Source: Desulfobacterales bacterium (GTDB lineage Bacteria; Desulfobacterota; Desulfobacteria; Desulfobacterales; JAHEIW01). From it: a stretch of DNA of 22,408 bases. The stretch is taken from NCBI GenBank assembly GCA_030145015.1, contig JAQYWI010000083.1, positions 1 to 22,408 on the forward strand, read 5' to 3'. Shown in pieces: positions 7,579-15,477 of this stretch (positions are counted from its first letter, which is position 1; each line of letters begins with the position of its first letter). A model generated the notes under the pieces. It saw only the letters and a list, made by a program, of their open reading frames with translations, was not told the origin of the DNA and made no database searches. Both the position numbers and the translations under genes were made by a program.

Positions 7579-9660
7579 ATGATTGAGGGAATTATTTTCA
7601 TGCTCGGATTGGGGGTTGTCTGCGCTGCCATATTAACGGCGGCATCCCGAATCTTTTATGTATATGAGGATCCGCGCATTGCCCAGGTTGAGTCCTGTTT
7701 TGCAGGCGCCAATTGCGGCGGATGCGGTTACACCGGATGTTCTGCAGCAGCCGTAGCGGTTGTGGCCGGTAACGCCGAGCCCAGCGTTTGCATCGTGGGC
7801 GGTCCGGAGTCAGCGACCAATGCCGCGGAGGTCATGGGGGTTGAGGTGGGCCTGGCGGAGTCACCCAAATCATATAACCCCTGCAGCGGCGGCCTGCGCG
7901 CTGCAGACAAATTTGTTTACCTCGGCGTCAACAGCTGCAGAGCACAGGCGACTCTGTCCGGAGGCCAGCGGGAATGTAGCGTTGGATGCATCGGAATGGG
8001 CGACTGTATTGATGCCTGTCAGTTCAATGCATTGAAGATGGGCCCCGAAGGCTACCCGGTCGTGGTGGCAGAAAACTGTGTCGGCTGCGGTGCCTGCGAA
8101 ACGGTTTGCCCAAAATATGTCATGAAGGTCAAAACCATGTCCGAACGCCTGATGCACTTCAATTGCAATGACGATCGGCTGGCGCCCTGCCGCCAAACCT
8201 GTCCGGCCGAAATAGACATCCCCCTTTACATCGCTCAAATCCGCGAAGGCGACTACGAAGGCGCCGTCAACACCATTCGGGACCGGAATCCATTTCTGCT
8301 TTCCTGTGGTCGTGTGTGCCCGCATCCCTGCGAGACCAACTGCCGCAGGGGAATCGAGGATGAGCCGGTGTCCATCAATCAATTGAAACGCTTTGTCGCC
8401 GATTATGAGATGAATTCCAAAGAACGACTGCCCGTGCCCATGGCCCCCCAAACTCGCAAACGCATCGCGGTTATCGGCGGCGGACCGGCCGGATTAACCT
8501 GTGCATATTTCCTGCGGCGGCTTGGGCATCAGGTCAATATTTTTGAAGCCATGCCAAAACTGGGGGGGATGTTGCGCTATGGTATTCCCCAGTATCGTCT
8601 TCCCAAGGAAGTTCTGGACTGGGAAATCGATGGCATCCTGGATCTGGGAATCGATTTCACCACCAACGTAAGATTCGGCCAGGATTTTGACCTAACTTCC
8701 TTAGTCGCCTCCGGATTCGATGCTATTTTTCTGGGTATCGGGGCATGGAAAGATGCCAGCCTGCGGGTCAAAGGGGAAGATCTTAAAGGGTGTTATACCG
8801 GAATCGATTTTCTATCCCGTTTGGCCGCCGGAGAAAACATTCCTGTCGGTCGCACCGCGGCGATTATCGGCGGCGGTAATACAGCCATAGATTGTACCCG
8901 CAATTTAATTCGCCTGGGGGTCGAAAAAGTGTACATCGTTTATCGTCGCACCCGGGCAGAAATGCCCGCCAACGCGGTCGAAATCGATGCAGCTGAACAC
9001 GAAGGGGTACAATTTTTATTTCTGGCGGCTCCGGTCGAAGTTAAAGGCGATGAAGACGGCCAGGTTACCCACCTGGAGTATTTAAAAATGGAACTCGGAG
9101 AACCCGATGCCAGCGGCAGACGCCGGCCGGTTCCCATCGAAGGCTCCGAAACCCTGCTGGAAACCGACATGCTCATCACCGCCATCGGTCAATCCCCCGA
9201 GATTTCCTTTACCGATCGTTCTCGCAAGCGTCTGGCAGAGCTGAAAACCACACGCTGGAACACGATAGATGTGGATCCCGCAACGCTGCAATCCAACATC
9301 CCGTATTTGTTCGCCGGCGGGGATGCGGCCACCGGACCGTCTTTGGTTGTGGACGCAATTGGCGGTGGACGACGTGCCGCACGCTCGATCCACCAGTATG
9401 TCACGGGACAAAAAATTACCGCCCAGACCAAAGAATTGGGCAGGGATTTGATCGCTGAAACCTTATTCGATCATGTGGGCGGGGTCATCAAGAATCCCAG
9501 AGCGCCCATGCCGGAGCTGCCGGTCGAAGAACGAATACGTTCATTTATTGAAGTAGATCAGGTACTTACAGAAAATTCTGCCAAGAACGAAAGCAACCGG
9601 TGCCTGTCCTGCTGCCTGACGTGTTATGACAAAGACGCGGCTGCAGGCGTCGCATCATAG
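7579..9660 (+). CDS. rnfB: RnfB fused to GltD-type FAD/NAD(P)H oxidoreductase
   Basis: Residues 1-190 are RnfB, the iron-sulfur entry subunit of the ion-translocating Rnf complex: a membrane helix (about 5-22), a Cys40/46/49/54 cluster (CGGCGYTGC) with Cys71, and two ferredoxin-type clusters (Cys133/137/143/147 and Cys167/170/173/177). Residues 191-690 look like the small subunit of glutamate synthase and NfnB: a cysteine-rich adapter (Cys196, 204, 208, 243, 247, 251, 255), an FAD loop VIGGGPAGLTCAY (298-310), a second dinucleotide loop IIGGGNTAIDCTRN (429-442) followed by VYRRTR, which often marks NADPH preference, and the FAD-closing segment YLFAGGDAATGPS. The C-terminus adds CLSCCLTC. The 693 residues are about twice a normal RnfB. 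AAGGAG (7568-7573) precedes the ATG. First gene of the operon. Confidence 0.9.
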   Translation: MIEGIIFMLGLGVVCAAILTAASRIFYVYEDPRIAQVESCFAGANCGGCGYTGCSAAAVAVVAGNAEPSVCIVGGPESATNAAEVMGVEVGLAESPKSYNPCSGGLRAADKFVYLGVNSCRAQATLSGGQRECSVGCIGMGDCIDACQFNALKMGPEGYPVVVAENCVGCGACETVCPKYVMKVKTMSERLMHFNCNDDRLAPCRQTCPAEIDIPLYIAQIREGDYEGAVNTIRDRNPFLLSCGRVCPHPCETNCRRGIEDEPVSINQLKRFVADYEMNSKERLPVPMAPQTRKRIAVIGGGPAGLTCAYFLRRLGHQVNIFEAMPKLGGMLRYGIPQYRLPKEVLDWEIDGILDLGIDFTTNVRFGQDFDLTSLVASGFDAIFLGIGAWKDASLRVKGEDLKGCYTGIDFLSRLAAGENIPVGRTAAIIGGGNTAIDCTRNLIRLGVEKVYIVYRRTRAEMPANAVEIDAAEHEGVQFLFLAAPVEVKGDEDGQVTHLEYLKMELGEPDASGRRRPVPIEGSETLLETDMLITAIGQSPEISFTDRSRKRLAELKTTRWNTIDVDPATLQSNIPYLFAGGDAATGPSLVVDAIGGGRRAARSIHQYVTGQKITAQTKELGRDLIAETLFDHVGGVIKNPRAPMPELPVEERIRSFIEVDQVLTENSAKNESNRCLSCCLTCYDKDAAAGVAS

Positions 9661-9673
9661 AAGTCATAAAACA

Positions 9674-9851
9674 GGTTTCGGGTGTCAGGTGTCAGGAAAA
9701 ATTAAGCTTCAGTGCTCAGGTGTTAGGTGTCAGTCTTTGGCCCGGAAGGCCTACCGTTGGCCTTACTTGCGCGCTGGAAGCGATCCAAGAGAGGTTTCAG
9801 GTTTGGGTATGACTCGTTTTGCCCTGACACCTGAACACTGACACCTGAAAC
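9674..9851. repeat. Inverted GGTGTCA/CTGACAC heptamer arrays, rnfB-CNB spacer
   Basis: Left arrays are GGTTTCG, GGTGTCA, GGTGTCA (9674-9694) and AGTGCTC, AGGTGTT, AGGTGTC (9711-9731). The right array is CTGACAC, CTGAACA, CTGACAC, CTGAAAC (9824-9851). Period is exactly 7. The centre (9736-9823) holds no gene. The word is the same as in the arrays at 7388-7415 and 16083-16272. Confidence 0.75.
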
Positions 9852-9942
9852 CTTGAAACATAGATTCGGCATTCATAAGCACAAATAGGCTATTTAAGCA
9901 GTACATGACTTAAAATTTAACACGCCGGACGAGGAGGACCCC

Positions 9943-10689
9943 ATGAGCGGTCTGGATATTTTGGAGAAGGTCGAAATCTTCAAAGGACTGAATCACGACC
10001 AGTTGAATGCTGTCAAAAAAGGAGGCCGGGAAAAGGAATACCTCTTTGGCGACAGATTATTTGCCGAAGGTGAAGATGCCGATCGGATCTGGCTGGTACT
10101 CGACGGACAGGTCGACCTGCGATTTGATTTGCCGGGCCGCCCCTCCTCGGAAGAAAATACCATCTTCTCGATTACGGCTGCCCAGACCCTGGGGTGGTCG
10201 ACCTTTGTTCCGCCCTTCAAATATGCACTTTCCGCTTATAGTGCCACTAAAACCTGCAAGATTCTTCAGATCAATAAAGATCACCTCCTGGAATGTTTCG
10301 AAAAAGATCCCCGCATGGGATTGATGTTTATGACAAATGTGGCCGGGATTGCCAGCATGCATTTCGACCAGTTGCAGGAATCTGCTGCCGTCTCACCGGT
10401 GGCAAAAGTCAAAATTACCGTCCATATGGGAACCTGCGGAATCGCGGCCGGTGCCCGTGAAGTTATGAATGCACTGGTAAAGGAAATTTCCCGCTCCGAT
10501 CGGCAGGACATTGAGCTCGCCAGTTCAGGATGCATCGGTCATTGTAAAAATGAGCCCAATATAACCGTCGAAATCTCCGGAGGGGAGCCGGTTATTTATC
10601 AAAAAATGAACCCCGACAAGACGCGCCAGGTATTTAAAAAGCATATCCTGGGGGGTGAAGTACAAGAAGATTATATCTTAAGCGATTGA
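9943..10689 (+). CDS. cNMP-binding-like protein with C-terminal thioredoxin-like ferredoxin domain
   Basis: Residues 1-140 have the beta-roll of a cyclic nucleotide-binding-like domain (FGDRLFAEGEDADRIWLVLDGQVDL at 35-59). The usual phosphate-binding cassette (GExAL with a following Arg) is replaced by GWSTFVPPFKYALSAYSATKTC, so classical cAMP binding is doubtful. Residues 155-240 resemble a thioredoxin-like [2Fe-2S] ferredoxin domain as in NuoE or the NuoF N-terminus: MGTCGIAAGARE (162-173) and SGCIGHCKNEP (195-205). Only three candidate ligands are seen (Cys165, 197, 201) instead of four. There is no DNA-binding domain. GAGGAGG precedes the ATG. Its place in the rnf operon suggests a redox-linked sensory or electron-carrying role, which is inference. 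Confidence 0.75.
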   Translation: MSGLDILEKVEIFKGLNHDQLNAVKKGGREKEYLFGDRLFAEGEDADRIWLVLDGQVDLRFDLPGRPSSEENTIFSITAAQTLGWSTFVPPFKYALSAYSATKTCKILQINKDHLLECFEKDPRMGLMFMTNVAGIASMHFDQLQESAAVSPVAKVKITVHMGTCGIAAGAREVMNALVKEISRSDRQDIELASSGCIGHCKNEPNITVEISGGEPVIYQKMNPDKTRQVFKKHILGGEVQEDYILSD

Positions 10690-10849
10690 ATATTGAAAAT
10701 TGAATATTGAATATTTTCGGATGTCGCTTCGCTCCGTCATTTTTATGATAGGTTTTTTTATAATTGATCCGCCGGCTTCCGGCTCGTAGAGCTTACAGCT
10801 CGGAGAGAGGCAGACCTTAAATATTCAATTTTCAATCAACAATATTCAA
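10686..10849. repeat. Inverted TTGAATA/TATTCAA heptamer arrays
   Basis: The left array (10686-10713) is TTGAATA, TTGAAAA, TTGAATA, TTGAATA. The right array (10822-10849) is TATTCAA, TTTTCAA, TCAACAA, TATTCAA. Both are exactly period 7. The TGA stop of the upstream gene (10687-10689) is part of the first unit. The centre, about 108 bases, contains no open frame or terminator that I can support. Confidence 0.8.
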
Positions 10850-10868
10850 TTAAAAAGGGGGGGCTTTT

Positions 10869-11351
10869 ATGAAAAGTCTCGATTTTTTGGAAAAAGTCGA
10901 CACTTTTTCAGATCTGGATGACGACCAATTAACGGCCGTACAGGGCTGCTGTGAAGTCGCCGAATTTAAACGCGGGGAGCAGATCTTTGCTATCGGTGAA
11001 ACCCCTGAATATTTTTGGATCGTGCGCGAAGGACAGGTTAATTTAAGTTGGGATTTACCCGATGGTCTGGCATTGCCGGACACCACGATCACGACATTAT
11101 CGGAAGGGATGCCTTTTGGCTGGTCGAGTCTGGTACCGCCCTATAAATACCGACTTTCAGCGCATTGTGCCTCTCGAAGCTGTAAAGTCATCATGATTAA
11201 AAATGGCTGCCTCACCCAACTTTTCAAAGATGACGCCCAACTGGGCTATAAAGTCATGTCAAAAATTATGATTGTTGCCGGCCAACGCTTTCATCAATTC
11301 CAGGATGAAGTCGCCAGGCGCAGGGGACATGATATTATCAATCGCTGGTAG
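10869..11351 (+). CDS. Second cNMP-binding-like protein (single domain)
   Basis: The 160-residue protein is a paralogue of the N-terminal half of the preceding gene product. Both open with LDxLEKVxxFxxLxxDQL, and both carry a GWSxxVPPxKYxLSAxxAxxxCK segment (here from about 79). It lacks the thioredoxin-like ferredoxin domain, a DNA-binding domain and any catalytic domain. A G-rich stretch just before the ATG at 10869 may act as the ribosome binding site. The tandem pair probably arose by duplication with gain or loss of the ferredoxin domain. A role in sensing or docking for the Rnf complex is inference from position only. Confidence 0.75.
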   Translation: MKSLDFLEKVDTFSDLDDDQLTAVQGCCEVAEFKRGEQIFAIGETPEYFWIVREGQVNLSWDLPDGLALPDTTITTLSEGMPFGWSSLVPPYKYRLSAHCASRSCKVIMIKNGCLTQLFKDDAQLGYKVMSKIMIVAGQRFHQFQDEVARRRGHDIINRW

Positions 11352-11498
11352 CCCTTATAACTATCTAAAAATTTTATAATTAATTTTGTTCACACTTTAC
11401 CAGAAATAGCTTGAAAGCTTTACTACATTATGGTAGTCGGTGCTTGGTTTTTTCAGGCATGAAATTAACAGGCAACGCAAAAAAGATACGGAAATAAG

Positions 11499-11888
11499 AT
11501 GTTCTCAAAAAATGAATTGAAGCTAGCATATGCAGTGGCCGTTTGCTTGTTGGTCGTTGGCGCCATCAGCTACGCCGCCTTTCCGTTGCAGGCGCCCGAA
11601 GAACCGCTACGCTTGAGGTTTATTGTGGCGGCGGGCAACGTCCTTTTTGATCATAAAACGCACACATCCGAATTGGGCTATGGCCTTTCCTGTGAAGATT
11701 GCCATCATGAACTTTTGGATGATCAATACGATCAGGCCAACCCGTGCGGGGAGTGCCATGATCCGGAAGAAGGGGATGAAGACATGCCCAAACGCGGGGA
11801 TGCATTTCATCTGCAGTGTGCGGGATGCCACCAGGAATTTGAAGCCGGTCCGACAGAAGAAGAATGCGCTTTATGTCATGTGCTCTAG
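11499..11888 (+). CDS. Small tetraheme cytochrome c (class III-like), membrane-anchored or exported
   Basis: The 129-residue protein begins with a basic N-terminus and one hydrophobic segment (about 9-27), a signal peptide or anchor that places it in the periplasm. Four CxxCH heme motifs are visible: Cys65-Cys68-His69, Cys83-Cys86-His87, Cys107-Cys110-His111 and Cys123-Cys126-His127. FDHKTH (50-55) and CHH (68-70) provide extra histidines typical of bis-His cytochrome c3-like proteins. A c-type cytochrome gene directly before rnfC is known in Rnf clusters of sulfate reducers and of Methanosarcina acetivorans (mmcA). This supports electron exchange between Rnf and a periplasmic heme pool. The 147-base spacer before it has no repeat array. 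Confidence 0.9.
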   Translation: MFSKNELKLAYAVAVCLLVVGAISYAAFPLQAPEEPLRLRFIVAAGNVLFDHKTHTSELGYGLSCEDCHHELLDDQYDQANPCGECHDPEEGDEDMPKRGDAFHLQCAGCHQEFEAGPTEEECALCHVL

Positions 11889-11982
11889 GCTGCAAATTCA
11901 GACCTAAATTTTGCAAAGTTCAGATAAGAGGTTATCTAAACGCTGCCGATCGCTATTTCTGGCATTAGAAAAAGGTTGAATC

Positions 11983-13266
11983 ATGATCAAAAAAACATTT
12001 TTGGGTTTATCAACTCCGCAAATTGAATATGAACTGCTTCCGGTCCACCTTCCGGAAACAGAGAAGGTTCCAGCCCCGAAGCGTATTACCTTATTGCATC
12101 AAAGCAATGAAGAGCATCGCATACCATCGACTTTGGGGATCGGTGATCCGGTAAAGACCGGTGAGAAATTGTGCCTTTATTCGGATCAAAATTATTATGT
12201 GATTTCACCGGTTACCGGCACGATCGCCGCCCTTTCACCGTACACGGGTGATTTCGGAAAAAGCTACATTGCGATCAGCATTACCCCTGACGGCAACGAA
12301 ATTATTGACGACACTTTCCGTCAACAGATTCAAAACCCAACTTTGGAGCTGGTGTCCAACTACCTGACAGGCGCACCGGGCAATCCGCCATTGAGCCTGC
12401 TTGCGGATTCGAACGGCAGCATTAAAACCATCGTCATCCGCGGCCTGGATCCGGATCCGATGGTGGCAACCAGCCAGTATATCGCCCAATCCCGTTTGAA
12501 AGACCTCAAAAAGGGTATCCAAATTTTAAAAGACGTCACCGATGTGCAGGATATTATCCTGATCACCGCCGGTGAATCCGTACAGGGATACGGTCACATC
12601 GGCGCCCGGGTTAAAAGCGTTAAGGCTACCTATCCGGCGGCCCTGCCCCACATGGTGATGAAAGATGTTCTGGGCCAGGTCGTACCGGCCGGAAAAACCT
12701 GTGAAGATCTTGGGGTGTGCTTTTTCACGGCCGAAGCCGTTATATCCATCGGCAACGCTTTTGAAACCGGACAGATCCCGACATCCAAAACATTAACTTT
12801 GATTAAAAAAGACGGAACCCCCCACATCGTTGAAACCCGCATCGGCACCCCTATCGGAAATATTCTGGAGGCATTCGGGGAAACCGTAAGCGAACATGAC
12901 CGAGTTATTTTCGGTGGACCCATGACCGGATCTGCGATCTATGCGCTGGAGCACCCGGTTCAGCCGGATACCGATTCAATTATCGTAGTGGATCGGGATA
13001 AAGCCGCGTATGTTTCGGATTATCCCTGCACAAACTGTGGTGAATGCGTGCGAATCTGCCCGGCAAAAATACAGGTGCACATGCTGGTGCGGTTTCTGGA
13101 AGCAAACCAATATGAAGAGGCGGCTGACCTTTACGATTTGCACTCGTGTATTGAATGCGGCCTATGCAGCTACGTATGCGTATCCAAGATACCCATTTTC
13201 CAATATATCAAGTTGGCAAAATACGAATTGGAACGCGCTAAAACTCCGGAGGCAGCGGATGCTTGA
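11983..13266 (+). CDS. rnfC: Rnf complex subunit RnfC, divergent in flavin/NADH region
   Basis: RnfC normally binds FMN and NADH and passes electrons through two 4Fe-4S clusters. The 427-residue product keeps the barrel-sandwich region (VISPVTGTIAAL, 73-84), the SLBB-like part (TRIGTPIGNILEAFG, 285-299), GGPMTGSAI (311-319) and both clusters: Cys349/352/355/359 and Cys389/392/395/399. However, where RnfC/NuoF have glycine-rich GGAxFP, (N)GxECEP and YPQGGEKQL segments, this protein reads TGAPGNPPLS (129-138), RGLDPDP (153-159) and TYPAALPHM (216-224). The second cluster is followed by VSK instead of PS. It overlaps rnfD by eight bases. The family is clear; NADH activity is doubtful. Confidence 0.92.
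   Translation: MIKKTFLGLSTPQIEYELLPVHLPETEKVPAPKRITLLHQSNEEHRIPSTLGIGDPVKTGEKLCLYSDQNYYVISPVTGTIAALSPYTGDFGKSYIAISITPDGNEIIDDTFRQQIQNPTLELVSNYLTGAPGNPPLSLLADSNGSIKTIVIRGLDPDPMVATSQYIAQSRLKDLKKGIQILKDVTDVQDIILITAGESVQGYGHIGARVKSVKATYPAALPHMVMKDVLGQVVPAGKTCEDLGVCFFTAEAVISIGNAFETGQIPTSKTLTLIKKDGTPHIVETRIGTPIGNILEAFGETVSEHDRVIFGGPMTGSAIYALEHPVQPDTDSIIVVDRDKAAYVSDYPCTNCGECVRICPAKIQVHMLVRFLEANQYEEAADLYDLHSCIECGLCSYVCVSKIPIFQYIKLAKYELERAKTPEAADA
13248..13252 (+). promoter_or_regulatory. Ribosome binding site that sets the rnfD start
   Basis: GGAGG at 13248-13252, within the end of rnfC, is six bases before ATG 13259. It selects this start over the upstream in-frame ATG at 13010, whose translation is only the out-of-frame reading of the rnfC iron-sulfur region. 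Confidence 0.75.
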
Positions 13267-14254
13267 GAAAAGAGACGTGCTTGCGCAGCAAACACCCCTT
13301 GGGCAAAAGAAACTGATTGTTTCCCATGCACCGTTCTATCACAGCGGCCGCAGGGTAACCGAACGCAGTTACCATATCATGCTGGCAACTTTGCCGGCGC
13401 TTTTGCTGGGTCTTTATCATTACGGAATGCCGGCATTCAGCGTTGTCTGCCTGTCGATTTCCACGGCCATTATCTGGGAACTGGCCTTCAACCTGTTGAC
13501 CCGGCGTACCATCACCATCGGGGACGGAAATGCAGCCATGTTGGGTCTCGTGTTCGCCTTGCTCGTACCGGCGACGCTGCCCTGGTGGGCGGTGATCACC
13601 GGAACCTTTATAATCATTATTATCGGCAAGCAAATATTTGGCGGCATCGGGAGCAATGCCTTTCATCCGGTGGCCCTGGCAATCGCGATGTTGATGCTGT
13701 CATGGGGCGATCTGTTCAATTTTGACGCCGCCCTGCTGAATTATGATCTCGAATTTGCCACGATGTATCCCTTGGCAGCCGCTAAGTATTTAGGCGCAGG
13801 TTCTGTTGATACAATCAGCTTGATGGATCTTTTGATGGGCAAGCAGCTCGGCGGCATCGGATCGACCTTTGGACTGGGGCTTTTGATCGGCGGGATTTAT
13901 CTGATGCTGCGGGCATTTATCCGCTGGGAAATATCGCTTACTTTTCTGGCCGGGATATATTTAGCTGCATTTGTGTTTAACCTGTTCGATCCGGTCCGAT
14001 TTGCGCCTCCGGCCTTTCACCTGTTAACCGGCTATACCCTCATCGGTGCTTTTTTTCTGGCAACCGAGGACTCATCTTCTCCGGTCAATTTCATCCCGAT
14101 GCTCATCTATGGTGCTGCCGGCGGAATTATGACTGTGCTGATTCGCAATATCGGCGCCTGGGTTGACGGCGTCATTTTAGCCATCCTGGTCATCAACCTG
14201 ATTAGCCCGCTTCTGGACAAAATCAGGCCTCAAGCGCTCGGAAAGGTTATGTAA
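13259..14254 (+). CDS. rnfD: Rnf complex membrane subunit RnfD, no canonical flavinylation motif
   Basis: RnfD/NqrB is a polytopic membrane subunit of the ion pump. From ATG 13259 it has 331 residues with a cytoplasmic start (SHAPFYHSGRRVTERSYHIMLA) and about nine or ten hydrophobic helices. Conserved segments include TIGDGNAAMLGLVFALLVP, FGGIGSNAFHPVALA and, near the end, FLATEDSSSPV. Ordinary RnfD carries a covalent FMN on Thr of an S/T-[GA]-A-T motif. At the matching place this sequence reads AGSVDTISLMDLL, and no SGAT-like motif is found elsewhere. The start overlaps rnfC by eight bases, and rnfG begins two bases after the stop. Confidence 0.93.
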   Translation: MLEKRDVLAQQTPLGQKKLIVSHAPFYHSGRRVTERSYHIMLATLPALLLGLYHYGMPAFSVVCLSISTAIIWELAFNLLTRRTITIGDGNAAMLGLVFALLVPATLPWWAVITGTFIIIIIGKQIFGGIGSNAFHPVALAIAMLMLSWGDLFNFDAALLNYDLEFATMYPLAAAKYLGAGSVDTISLMDLLMGKQLGGIGSTFGLGLLIGGIYLMLRAFIRWEISLTFLAGIYLAAFVFNLFDPVRFAPPAFHLLTGYTLIGAFFLATEDSSSPVNFIPMLIYGAAGGIMTVLIRNIGAWVDGVILAILVINLISPLLDKIRPQALGKVM

Positions 14255-14255
14255 A

Positions 14256-14852
14256 ATGCGTGAAATGATCAAAATGCTCATTGTTCTTACGATTCTGGCC
14301 ACTTTATCCGGAGGGCTGCTGGCCGCAATCCGGGACGGAACCAAAGATCGCATTGAAAATCAGGTCCTTGAATTCGTGAAAGGCCCGGCCATTCGTAACA
14401 TTCTGGAAGGGGCCACCAATGACCCCATCGTCGACCGCTTTCAAATAAAAGACGGTGATGTGGATCGAACATTTTTTGTGGGCGTCATTGACGGGGAACC
14501 GCGCGCCGTTACGCTCGAGACGTTTGGTAAAGGTGGTTATGGCGGTGATGTGGGCCTGATGGTCGGTATTGATACCAAAGACGACAAGCTGATAGGGGTC
14601 GGGGTGACCACCCACGCCGAGACACCGGGCATGGGGGCCAGGGCCAAAACCGATCCAAGCTTTGCGGAGCAGTTCAGGGACCTGGCATTAGACGATCCGC
14701 TAAAGGTAACCGCTGACGGCGGCGGCATCAATGCCATCAGTGGCGCCACCCTGACATCACGGGCGGTATGTTTAGCAGCGAATGACGCCGTAAAAATATA
14801 TGAAAAATTAAAACCCCAACTTGCCGAAAAGCTGAAAGAATTCAATAAATAG
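14256..14852 (+). CDS. rnfG: Rnf complex FMN-binding subunit RnfG
   Basis: RnfG/NqrC has one N-terminal membrane helix (about 6-24) and a periplasmic FMN-binding domain. The flavinylation motif SGAT is intact at 162-165 (INAISGATLTSRAV), with Thr165 the expected phosphoester acceptor. The THAETPGMGAR segment (119-129) is also conserved. The 198 residues are a normal length. A flavin transferase (ApbE) would be needed to attach FMN, but none is in this window. It is packed between rnfD and rnfE with gaps of one and ten bases, so it is co-transcribed and probably coupled. Confidence 0.95.
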   Translation: MREMIKMLIVLTILATLSGGLLAAIRDGTKDRIENQVLEFVKGPAIRNILEGATNDPIVDRFQIKDGDVDRTFFVGVIDGEPRAVTLETFGKGGYGGDVGLMVGIDTKDDKLIGVGVTTHAETPGMGARAKTDPSFAEQFRDLALDDPLKVTADGGGINAISGATLTSRAVCLAANDAVKIYEKLKPQLAEKLKEFNK

Positions 14853-14862
14853 GGAGAGACGG

Positions 14863-15468
14863 ATGGCGCGATCAATTGTACAGGAATTTACCAAAGGCTT
14901 GTGGAATGAAGTCCCCCCATTTCGCCTGGTCCTCGGCCTTTGCCCGGTTCTGGCGGTCACCAAATCCGTTGAAAACGGAATCGGAATGGGCGTTGCCACC
15001 ACCTTTGTGCTGGTCTGTTCCAACGTGCTGGTATCATCCCTGCGCAAGGTTATCCCGGCTAAGGTCAGGATCGCCTGCTATATTGTGATTATTGCCACCT
15101 TTGTGACCGTTGTGGAATTGGTCATGCAGGCCTATGCCTATCCGCTCTTCCTTAAACTGGGAATTTTTATCCCACTCATCGTCGTCAACTGTATTGTGCT
15201 GGGTCGTTCTGAAGCCTTTGCCTCCAAAAACGGCATATTTCGATCCCTGCTGGACGGCCTGGGCATGGGAATCGGTTTTACCCTCTCTCTCAGCGCCCTG
15301 GCGGCTGTGCGCGAACTGATCGGAACCGGCGATTTGACGATCTGGGAAAAACCGATCCAGGTTTTCGGGCCTTCATATCAACCGTTTTCCTTTATGGTTG
15401 AAGCCCCCGGCGCATTTGTCGCGCTGGGTCTGATGCTTTGTCTTATGAATATGGTAGGTAAAAAATAG
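14863..15468 (+). CDS. rnfE: Rnf complex membrane subunit RnfE
   Basis: RnfE/NqrD is a six-helix membrane protein which, with RnfA, holds a [2Fe-2S] cluster in the middle of the membrane. The 201 residues show both conserved cysteine segments, GLCPVLAVT (Cys27) and VNCIVLGR (Cys110), plus GLGMGIGFTLSLSALAAVREL. AGGGAGAGACGG precedes the ATG. The retained cysteines indicate that the transmembrane electron path is functional despite the divergence of RnfC and RnfD. Confidence 0.96.
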   Translation: MARSIVQEFTKGLWNEVPPFRLVLGLCPVLAVTKSVENGIGMGVATTFVLVCSNVLVSSLRKVIPAKVRIACYIVIIATFVTVVELVMQAYAYPLFLKLGIFIPLIVVNCIVLGRSEAFASKNGIFRSLLDGLGMGIGFTLSLSALAAVRELIGTGDLTIWEKPIQVFGPSYQPFSFMVEAPGAFVALGLMLCLMNMVGKK

Positions 15469-15477
15469 GAGATCAAG

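Noticed and set aside
13010..13258. Upstream extension of rnfD
   Set aside because: It reads the rnfC cluster region out of frame; the rnfD family start and the GGAGG site point to ATG 13259.
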